Origin: Firmicutes bacterium HGW-Firmicutes-4
Lineage (GTDB): Bacteria; Bacillota; Clostridia; Eubacteriales; Eubacteriaceae
Direction of reading: 5' to 3'
Assembly: GCA_002841405.1 (NCBI GenBank)
Contig: PGZR01000002.1
Span: 53,387-117,386, forward strand
DNA: 64,000 nt
Shown here: in pieces, positions 20,501 through 27,259 of the stretch
Position numbering within the stretch: position 1 is the first letter of the stretch
How the letters are laid out: each line of letters starts with the position of its first letter
The notes under the pieces: model-generated
The model's database searches: none
Told to the model about the DNA's origin: nothing
The model's input: only the letters and a program-made list of their open reading frames with translations
Position numbers and translations under genes: made by a program

Positions 20501-20713
20501 CCCGGTGCTTTTAAGCACGACCTTTTCACTGTTCAACGCCCACATCAAACCCTTGTGTTCTTTGTAAGATGTGTCCGGTACCGTTTTGTCCACCACCCAA
20601 ACATTCAAGGGTGTTGATGCCTGATTGTTCCAGACTAAAAACGGCATTACAAAAACGGCAAATATAATCACCGCCATCCCAATACTCCATAAAATTACTG
20701 TTTTAATCTTCAT
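17546..20713 (-). CDS. Membrane-anchored giant protein with a glycoside-hydrolase-like TIM barrel
   Basis: The 1055-residue protein has one N-terminal TM helix (about 7-28) and is otherwise extracellular. Residues 40-370 are a domain I do not recognise. Residues about 400-800 resemble a clan-A/GH2-type TIM barrel, with GVNIGSTVPG at the first strand. Candidate acidic residues are in VGREMEPEEV (near 555) and IVAEFGLATG (near 690). The C-terminal 250 residues look like beta-sandwich domains. The ATG at 20713 overlaps the synthase stop by four bases (ATGA), indicating coupling. Likely role: modifying or trimming the polysaccharide made by the GT2 synthase, or transferring it (inference). Confidence 0.75.
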   Translation of the reverse strand: MKIKTVILWSIGMAVIIFAVFVMPFLVWNNQASTPLNVWVVDKTVPDTSYKEHKGLMWALNSEKVVLKSTGKPLRYDCDYFGVFPNSDQDYQVKEIPPTKELPELIYLADSDGVYPSDFNGAASDDIYAGVAQKPLVGNLSEAEMTSIKNNLGGGNTIIGEFDIWDASSQQGLQDIFRVSFSGWSGRYFADLKKDVEIPEIIVNNYQKQTGKAWDYRGGGLVLVSNQDQVLVLKDREALNKDGVSLIFDPACQDEFGVSSRFPYQQWFDLVKPDASSETLATLKLDVTEAGQAALADFGLGTDYAAITRSINSQYTAYYFAGDFAQMNFSGSLWNYAGFAKIKQLFSVANPNADTKFYWGCYVPLMQRIMRDIKTKPEISAVEQVTAGTQIKARTSGTGFQVLVDGNWEDFYSKGVNIGSTVPGKWFTEFSYDEALYLKWFEQIGAMHANTIRVYTLLPPQFYSALVYYNEQYPEAKLWLYQEIWPEEHPADNNYLGADYNAVYQAEIRMDIDAMHGQANIAQRQGRAYGYYTADVSPYIVGYLVGREMEPEEVLSTNEKNSGYVFNGNYLYTEANASPTEAWLAMSCDYVMQYEEDNYQWQHPVGIVSWPTLDPTEHDSEWNEAGDKSKQYNDKVAVDINHILTKEELQSGFFGAYHIYPNYPDFMNNETKYTAYHDQEGSFRYGGYLQEFIAGHQKYPAIVAEFGLATGSGNAHENPDGYHHGGLTEAAQGTGIVRMMKAIEKEGYAGAIIFEWTDEWAKKTWITEPYIIPYDRNPLWHNAVDPEQNYGIYAMESDGPRSLPYVIEDDGIISKMSLAADETYLYLELDLERLVDFSQEQLIIGLDTYDRSRGNMKFGTAIPTTAASGLEYIVEINGSNEGLLLVQPGYNSSSGKHSSVSSQIGFFETMSMLTNKETITKDGTKIEAVVQDLSQLSFGTLENNSHHQVQISGKTITIRIPWTRINVTDPSMMRVVDDPRIIPSPTTNELQTVISEGILASGILVNRASSQTIASIGLSNQQAFGWEKWDVPIYKERVKDSYVIVSEYFKALETN

Positions 20714-23700
20714 GATGCCACCTCATCAGCTTTTCCGGCAAAACCTTTGCGGTCTGCCTTCTGCCAGCCCACCGGTTTTCTGAACATGTTGACGTAGCCA
20801 CCAAAGCGCCAGAGGCTGAAGTACTGCCGCACGCCAAAGTTTTCGATGATGGCGTAAAAGACCAGAATCCACAATTCTTTCCGGGAAAAATTCTGGCCGT
20901 TTTTTTCAGAGATCAGCAGCGACGATACCGAAACCATGATCCCCATCAGAACCATCGAAATAAACAGGATAATCGCAATTTCAACATTAAAAATCCCGAG
21001 AAACACTGACAATAACACCATCAGATATCCCTGGATCTCAAACAGTGGCCCAAGCATTTCAAAAATATAAAAATACGGCATGGCGACCATACCAATCCGA
21101 CCATAACTGGGGTTGAACATCATTTTTCGATGAAAGGTCAGAATCTCGATCAGACCCCGATGCCAGCGGTAGCGCTGTTTTTTGAGAGTTTTGAGATCTT
21201 CGGGAACCTCGGTCCAGCAGTTAGCATTATAGGCGTAAAGAATCCGAAAAGGTCGTTTGGCTTCTTTCATCTGGCGGCTGATCCGAACCACCAATTCCAT
21301 ATCTTCCCCCACGGTATCAGTTTTATATTTGCCGCTGCTGGTGAGGTAACCGCCGATATTGATAAGCCGCTCCTTGCGAAAAAGACCAAAAGCTCCGGAA
21401 ATAATCAACAGACAGTTAAAATGCGACCAGCCCAATCGCCCGGACATAAAGGAACGAATGTATTCGATGGTCTGAAACCGGGCCAGCTTGCTTTCGGCCA
21501 GGCCTTTTTGGGCAATCTGTCCGCGATCAATACTACAGCCGTTGATCGGCAGAACATTCCCACCCAGGGCCGGGGTCTCGGTTTCTTCGTCCAAGGTTAA
21601 GGACACCAGTTTAATCAAGGCCTCATCTTCCAGCAGTGAATCGGCATCGATTCCGCAGACGTATTCCTTTTTGGCAATGTTGATCCCGACGTTGAGGGAA
21701 TCGGCTTTACCGCCGTTAATTTTATCCACAACGATCAACTGTGGCCGCGAACGGTTCAGATAGACCCCCCGAACTGGTTTGGTGCTGAGCCGGCTGTCAA
21801 AGAGATAATCGACCCGTTTTAAATCATAATAGCGAATCAGGGTATTCAACGTCTGATCTTTAGAACCATCATTGACGATGATCAGTTCATACTCCGGATA
21901 CTTGAGATTCAGGAGCGAATTGGCACTTTCAATAATGGTTTTTTCTTCATTATAGGCTGGGGCAATAATCGAAATGGACGGCAGCATCCGTTTCTTAAAC
22001 AGCAGTGACATATCCTTAATATTCCACAACCGCTCCTGCCTGACCACACTGATATAGGAAAACAGCAGCAGCACCAGATAGATCAAATTAACTGCCATGG
22101 CATAATAAGCAATATAGTAATTAAAATCCATCACAAAAAGCTCCAACTGATCAACAAAGGGCATCACAAAAAGAATCCGCCAATGGCGAATGCCATAAAT
22201 GAGGGGGACAATCAGAGCGCTTCCGACTAATAAAATCAGTAGCCGCCGGGTCAGTTTTTGATCCCGTTTAGGCGGTTCACCGGCGATTGGCTCAGCGACT
22301 TGGACAAAACCACATTTTTTCACCAGCCGTTCGTTTAAATACCGGACAAAGTCATTTTCCAGTTCCCCGGACTGGGATACGGCTGATTTGATAATTGCAA
22401 TCAGTTCATTTTCAATATTGATGTCCTTATTTTTATTAAGAAAATCAATGACTTCACTGGTTCTTCCCAGCAGAATAATTTCACAGATGATTCTTTTGGC
22501 ATCGTCATTGTTTTTGCGGGTGAGTTTCATGATAAAATACTCGATCCGTAGCGAGAGGATCGTGGCCAGATCTTTCTTGACGCGAAGATCGGATTCCGCG
22601 AAAAAAGCGGTAACGACCTGGTTAAAATAAATCCGGTTTTTCTCAATCATCGTTGAGATGCCATTGATAGCCCCTCTGGCAGTGTCTTCCTGCCTGAGAA
22701 AACCCAGCAGTTTATCCATTTTTGCGACTGATTTAAAATTAGCCAGAGCGCGCATGGCCGCATTTCTGATTTCCATATCATCAGCATAAAGATATTGGTT
22801 CTGATCGAGAACCTTGGGATAATATTCAGCGACAATATCGCAAGCTTTAATCACCAGCTGATGATGAGCTACCCCGCTGTTCACACTGACCGGCAGCAGT
22901 TCATAGCGCCGACAGGAAAAATCAGCTGCCACATCGCCTTCGTAGCGACACATCACCCGGCGGCCTTCCGGTAAGAGACTGCTGTTAATACAGTTGATAC
23001 ATTGCCGCACCCCAGCTTGGCCATAGAGACGGTCCAGTTGTTCAATCGTTTCTTTCCGGGTATCAATGAGCTGAATCAGATAGTTTCTCAAGGTTTCGGA
23101 AAAATAAACCGCTGAAAAATCAACAATCAGTTCCTGGAACTCAATCCGCTGACTATTGATAATTGTCGGGAGATAACGGTGGAAGTCTTCACCAAAATCG
23201 GCAATCAGCATATTCACCTTGTTGCGGTAAAAACGGCTCTCATTTAACAGTGAATTGGTGAGAACCGGCAGGGATTCTTTGTTGCCGATATCTGTCAAAC
23301 CGTTGGCCAGATAAAGTTTCAAGGTGGTGTTTGTTTCTTTTTCCAGCGATTCCTCCAGCGCCAGCCGGGCTTTTTCGGTGCCGAGGACACCTAAATATAA
23401 GGCGGCTTCTGCTTTCTTAGTGATATTAGCCGATTTTAAGCCTTTCAGCGCTTTTTTTTCAAAGCGATCAAGATTGATGGAACTGGCAATGTTTTCTTTA
23501 AGTTGCTGATCGTAACGTACCGATTGACTGACCTGCAAGTAGCTGGCAAATTCCATCGGTTCCGAACCTGTGGCTGGATTTCCAGTGGCCACTTTTAATA
23601 GTTCTTTTTTTTGATGTTCGGCAAAGATCAGACTTTTTTGTCTTTCCCCTCTGCCCCTGATCAGTCGCAGAATAATGATCAGATCGGCAATTACCAGCAT

Positions 23701-23739
23701 GATCCCAATGATGATCCAGATTTCAAAAATTTCGATCAT
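20710..23739 (-). CDS. HEAT-repeat/GT2 membrane glycosyltransferase (polysaccharide synthase)
   Basis: The 1009-residue protein has an N-terminal TM helix (about 5-27), HEAT-like helical repeats (about 60-430), and a four-cysteine cluster (CINC plus two more, about 245-285). Two TM regions follow (about 505-590), then a family-2 glycosyltransferase domain (about 600-830) and C-terminal TM helices (about 875-960). GT2 hallmarks are present: PAYNEEKTI, VNDGSKD, a DAD-like GIDADS, GEDMEL and the QxxRW motif as KQRYRW. The layout matches processive synthases of the cellulose/beta-glucan type, with no PilZ domain visible. It is coupled by four-base overlaps to the genes on both sides. Confidence 0.88.
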   Translation of the reverse strand: MIEIFEIWIIIGIMLVIADLIIILRLIRGRGERQKSLIFAEHQKKELLKVATGNPATGSEPMEFASYLQVSQSVRYDQQLKENIASSINLDRFEKKALKGLKSANITKKAEAALYLGVLGTEKARLALEESLEKETNTTLKLYLANGLTDIGNKESLPVLTNSLLNESRFYRNKVNMLIADFGEDFHRYLPTIINSQRIEFQELIVDFSAVYFSETLRNYLIQLIDTRKETIEQLDRLYGQAGVRQCINCINSSLLPEGRRVMCRYEGDVAADFSCRRYELLPVSVNSGVAHHQLVIKACDIVAEYYPKVLDQNQYLYADDMEIRNAAMRALANFKSVAKMDKLLGFLRQEDTARGAINGISTMIEKNRIYFNQVVTAFFAESDLRVKKDLATILSLRIEYFIMKLTRKNNDDAKRIICEIILLGRTSEVIDFLNKNKDINIENELIAIIKSAVSQSGELENDFVRYLNERLVKKCGFVQVAEPIAGEPPKRDQKLTRRLLILLVGSALIVPLIYGIRHWRILFVMPFVDQLELFVMDFNYYIAYYAMAVNLIYLVLLLFSYISVVRQERLWNIKDMSLLFKKRMLPSISIIAPAYNEEKTIIESANSLLNLKYPEYELIIVNDGSKDQTLNTLIRYYDLKRVDYLFDSRLSTKPVRGVYLNRSRPQLIVVDKINGGKADSLNVGINIAKKEYVCGIDADSLLEDEALIKLVSLTLDEETETPALGGNVLPINGCSIDRGQIAQKGLAESKLARFQTIEYIRSFMSGRLGWSHFNCLLIISGAFGLFRKERLINIGGYLTSSGKYKTDTVGEDMELVVRISRQMKEAKRPFRILYAYNANCWTEVPEDLKTLKKQRYRWHRGLIEILTFHRKMMFNPSYGRIGMVAMPYFYIFEMLGPLFEIQGYLMVLLSVFLGIFNVEIAIILFISMVLMGIMVSVSSLLISEKNGQNFSRKELWILVFYAIIENFGVRQYFSLWRFGGYVNMFRKPVGWQKADRKGFAGKADEVAS

Positions 23740-25760
23740 CGCCGCAACTCTCCCTTGATCTTATTCTGAATGACCCCCATTAATTCCGAAAGCATAAATG
23801 GTTTCTTAAAATAATGCTCGACCCCCAGGCTGGAAGCCCGGAGCACTGACTCGTCATTTTTTAAATAGGATAAATAAATAAACGGAATTTTACTGGTCTG
23901 GGAATTCGACAACATTTCTTCCCGGAACAAAAAGCCATCCATTTTGGGAATCATCACCTCAGAAATAATCAACAGCGGGATATCATCAATTGCGATACTG
24001 ACTGCCGCCTGACCGTCGCTGGCAGTGACAACCTGATAATTTATGTTCTCTAAAGCGGTTTTTAATACATCAACCGAAATTTCATCGGAATCGACAATCA
24101 GAATTTTGCCAATAGCATCCTGATACTCTGTTATCGAGGACTGACTGCAGACAATATTTCGACCCATATTTCTGGCAATCTTAGTGCGCATGACGGCTAC
24201 ATTATAAAATGCTTCATCCATTTTTTCGGAATCCGCTGCCGTTGCCCTGATCTCACCGAACCAGACGACACCGATGGAAGCCGTTATTTTTTCAATAAAT
24301 TTTTCCGAAGCGGCGATGATGTTTCTAATTTTTTCTGCAAAGGCCTGGGCGGCTGCTTTTGAGGTCAGGGGAAGATAAATGGCAAAGTTAACCCCCTGGA
24401 GTTTGAATAACATCTCACTCCCTTCTTTTAAACCTTCCAAGATGAACGTTACATTCCGCTGAACTTCTTCCACCTCATCATGACCATATAGATATTCAAT
24501 CCGCTCAAGGTTATCCAGACTAATGATAACCAGACCGGGATTCTGTTCAGAACGATCCGTGACAATGCTGTTGGTCTCACTGGCCAGATAGTTCTTAAAA
24601 AAGCTGAAATTATACAGACCGGTAATGGCACAGCGAATCAATTTGTTCTGTGATTCCAAAATGCTGGACTCTAATCGGTTATTGATTTCTTTTAAGATCC
24701 GGTTTTGTTCGCTGAGACTGGAAGCTTCATCTTCAACCTTTTTGAGATGGCTTTCAAATACCTCCGGCATCGGGATATCATATTCTTTGGATAAGGTTTC
24801 CGTTAAAGGCTCAATCACCATCAGCCAGGTTATCCCTTTTCTGGCCAGAATCCGTTCGTATATCATATTCCAAAGCACATTCCCGGTAACATTGTAATCG
24901 ATGATATTCAGGTTTTCATCCAAAGTCAGTTCCAGGCCGGTCAGCAATTCCCGGACCGATTCCTGATTGAAGATCGACCCCAGCCGTTTTAAGACGGCCG
25001 AGCAGATGCCCATATAACCGCCGGACTTGGCCAGATCCCGCTTAATCGGGTTGAGCAGGGTCCCGCATTCCAGATCTCTTAACGCTTTGACATAAGGAAT
25101 GACATTGCCCTTGATAATCGAGCCATGCTGAGGAACAATCATTGTGATATCCATCCCCAGAAAGGTTTCCATCACTGGCCGCAGAATGCTGTTGGAGGGC
25201 ATATAGTGTTCATGAAAGGTTTTCATTTTTTCCAGATAGTCATCTTGGGCGTAGAGACTCCATTCGTAGGAAAATGCACCGAAGAGATCGCTGGAAAAGA
25301 GGATCCTGGTCTGGTAATCATAGGTGGTAAACGCTCCGGGAAAATGAAGATAAGGCGTCAGCACAAACCCCAAAGTCCGTCCGGATTTCAATTTCAGCTC
25401 AAAATTATTCTCATTGATGATATAATAATCCGATTGGATGCCATAATACTTGACCAGGGTTTGAGTCCGCCAATGGGTGACCACTTCAAACTTTGCCCCG
25501 GCTTTTTCAAAAAGTGGCACGGCTGAACAAAAATCCGGATCCTGATGATGAAGGATCACATATTTGATCTGCTCCAGGGGGATGATGCTGCAGACATTCT
25601 CGTAGACGTCCTCAAAATCCAGCACCGACCCGGGATCAATCAGGATTCCTTCATCCTCATCGACAATTAGATAGGGATTACAATGGAGTCCCCCATCCTG
25701 AGCACAACCACCGACCCAATATATTCCTGCTGCTATTTCTGCAATTTTCATTGTTGCCAT
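23736..25760 (-). CDS. Metallo-beta-lactamase fold fused to pseudo-GGDEF and pseudo-receiver domains
   Basis: The 674-residue protein starts behind AGGAGGAAG. Residues 1-250 form a flavodiiron-like metallo-beta-lactamase domain with the site HHQDPDFC. A coiled coil lies at about 335-368. Residues 370-530 are a GGDEF fold whose signature reads QGVNF, so it is not a cyclase. Residues 550-672 are a receiver domain where the usual phosphorylated Asp is Glu (IISEVMIPKMDG), while VDSDE and the FKKPF lysine remain. It is probably a constitutively 'on' or non-phosphorylated regulatory scaffold that senses redox state or c-di-GMP for the adjoining synthase (inference). It is coupled to the GT2 gene by a four-base overlap. 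Confidence 0.85.
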   Translation of the reverse strand: MATMKIAEIAAGIYWVGGCAQDGGLHCNPYLIVDEDEGILIDPGSVLDFEDVYENVCSIIPLEQIKYVILHHQDPDFCSAVPLFEKAGAKFEVVTHWRTQTLVKYYGIQSDYYIINENNFELKLKSGRTLGFVLTPYLHFPGAFTTYDYQTRILFSSDLFGAFSYEWSLYAQDDYLEKMKTFHEHYMPSNSILRPVMETFLGMDITMIVPQHGSIIKGNVIPYVKALRDLECGTLLNPIKRDLAKSGGYMGICSAVLKRLGSIFNQESVRELLTGLELTLDENLNIIDYNVTGNVLWNMIYERILARKGITWLMVIEPLTETLSKEYDIPMPEVFESHLKKVEDEASSLSEQNRILKEINNRLESSILESQNKLIRCAITGLYNFSFFKNYLASETNSIVTDRSEQNPGLVIISLDNLERIEYLYGHDEVEEVQRNVTFILEGLKEGSEMLFKLQGVNFAIYLPLTSKAAAQAFAEKIRNIIAASEKFIEKITASIGVVWFGEIRATAADSEKMDEAFYNVAVMRTKIARNMGRNIVCSQSSITEYQDAIGKILIVDSDEISVDVLKTALENINYQVVTASDGQAAVSIAIDDIPLLIISEVMIPKMDGFLFREEMLSNSQTSKIPFIYLSYLKNDESVLRASSLGVEHYFKKPFMLSELMGVIQNKIKGELRR

Positions 25761-25769
25761 ATCTTCCTC

Positions 25770-26471
25770 CTAATATTGAATCCAATCCACTAATAAAAAC
25801 TGATCTGCTGTGGTTGGCGTACCCTCCAGCCAGTTAGGGTACCAGCTATTGACCATCAGCTGCATCGGATATTCCTCCGGAAATCCATCTTGCCATTCCT
25901 GAATCAATTTGTCATCCACATAAAAAGCCACCCGATCTGTAAAGTAGTCAAAGCGGTAAGTATGAAAATCTGCGGTGGGATCAAAACCCAGCTTACCGTT
26001 ATACTCATTCTGTACCGCACCATCGGCATAGGTTGTCAGTAACAGCTTACCGTCTTTGCTATTGTATATCTCAATGTCGATTTCATAAAAATAATCCGGT
26101 GGAGCATAGAGAAAGAAGCCGGTGATCGAAGAAGGCGCCTGTGGCAATTTCATCCGGATTTCATAACTGCCGTAGGTCACCGCTTGATGGCTAACAATTT
26201 CGCCGCCTTCGAGGCTATGGGCTGGCATTCTGATCTTCAGGAAGCCATCGCTGACCGCAATATTTAAAGGATTCAGCCAGCTCCGCCCCAGGTTTTTGTC
26301 AGACACTGCCCAGATATTTTCATCGAACAGATCAAAGTTTTCCAGTTTTATTTGGCTTCCAATTTTCGGGTTACTGTCCTGAGATAACTGGTTGACCCGA
26401 TAGATGTAAACCATAATTCCAATCAGTAAGCACCCCAGCATAATCACTAAAATGACCAAAGATTTCTTCAT
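25770..26471 (-). CDS. Membrane-anchored GH16-family beta-glucanase-like protein
   Basis: The 233-residue protein has an N-terminal TM anchor (about 4-24) and a concanavalin-like GH16 fold. The catalytic motif reads YEIDIEIYN (about 131-139), which keeps the E-x-D-x-E pattern of the family. GGAGG precedes the ATG at 26471. It is the first gene of the operon that continues nine bases later with the metallo-beta-lactamase fusion. GH16 enzymes cleave or transfer beta-1,3/1,4-glucans. Here it may process the polymer made by the operon's synthase, as is common in beta-glucan loci. Confidence 0.85.
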   Translation of the reverse strand: MKKSLVILVIMLGCLLIGIMVYIYRVNQLSQDSNPKIGSQIKLENFDLFDENIWAVSDKNLGRSWLNPLNIAVSDGFLKIRMPAHSLEGGEIVSHQAVTYGSYEIRMKLPQAPSSITGFFLYAPPDYFYEIDIEIYNSKDGKLLLTTYADGAVQNEYNGKLGFDPTADFHTYRFDYFTDRVAFYVDDKLIQEWQDGFPEEYPMQLMVNSWYPNWLEGTPTTADQFLLVDWIQY

Positions 26472-26591
26472 CTCTGTTGTCCTCCTTTTTTACTGATTGT
26501 CGTAACTTAAGTTATGAATAAAGCTTCCTTAATTTATCAGACCATCAAATTATTATCGACAAAATTCTCAATTTAAGTCATCCCCAAAACT

Positions 26592-26625
26592 AAAACAGGC
26601 AGAAGCAAAGAGGCTTTACTTCTGC
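26592..26625 (-). terminator. Terminator downstream of the VOC gene
   Basis: The stem GCAGAAGCAAAG/CTTTACTTCTGC (one mismatch) is followed by CCTGTTTTAG on the minus strand. It separates the VOC gene from the polysaccharide operon. Confidence 0.65.
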
Positions 26626-26681
26626 AGATGATTATACCACTTTCAGCCATTGTATTAAACCACTTTTAATGACTACAGCGC

Positions 26682-27092
26682 TCATTCAGCTGACATTTGC
26701 CAGCCAATGCCGAACTTATCGATTAAGGATCCATATGCCTTGCTCCAGAAGGTTTCCTGCAATAACATCTCAACCACCCCACCTTTGCTTAATAAACCAA
26801 ACAGTCGTTTGATTTCTTCGACATCATCAAGGGTGACGATCAGGGTAATGTTATTACCTTTGATAAAAGGCATTCCCGGTGGCACATCCGAAAACATAAT
26901 CATGTTTCCCTTAATTTCGATTTGAGCATTAGCCACCAGATCCTTAATGTTATCAGGAATCGGAAAACCTTGATCTTCAGGCATTTCCCCAAAGGTCATA
27001 ATCACAGGTTCATCCGTTTTGAATACTTCCGCATAAAACATCACCGCTTCTCGACAGTTTCCTGGAAAATTAATGTACGGACCAATCTTCAT
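26682..27092 (-). CDS. PhnB-like VOC family protein
   Basis: The start is placed at 27092, where AAAGGAG lies upstream of MKIGPYINF; the longer frame has no site. The 136-residue product has the PhnB/glyoxalase-like pattern: INFPGNCREAVMFYAEVF at the N-terminus, MFSDVPPG near the middle, and a terminal FGIGWQM. These proteins have a vicinal-oxygen-chelate fold, and most have no known substrate. It is a single-gene unit between two terminators. Confidence 0.85.
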   Translation of the reverse strand: MKIGPYINFPGNCREAVMFYAEVFKTDEPVIMTFGEMPEDQGFPIPDNIKDLVANAQIEIKGNMIMFSDVPPGMPFIKGNNITLIVTLDDVEEIKRLFGLLSKGGVVEMLLQETFWSKAYGSLIDKFGIGWQMSAE

Positions 27093-27195
27093 TTTTCTCT
27101 CCTTTATTTTTAGTCTGCCCGATAATTCTGTTTCTAGACTATTCATACCCTTTTAGCCATGGATTTAAATAACACATACAACTATTTGTTTATTT

Positions 27196-27229
27196 AAAAA
27201 AGGCATCTGCATTATCATATGCAGATGCC
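27196..27229 (-). terminator. Terminator of the P-type ATPase gene
   Basis: The perfect 11-base stem GGCATCTGCAT/ATGCAGATGCC is followed by a U-rich run on the minus strand. Confidence 0.92.
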
Positions 27230-27259
27230 CCCTGGTCTTACTTAATCATACAAAACTGA

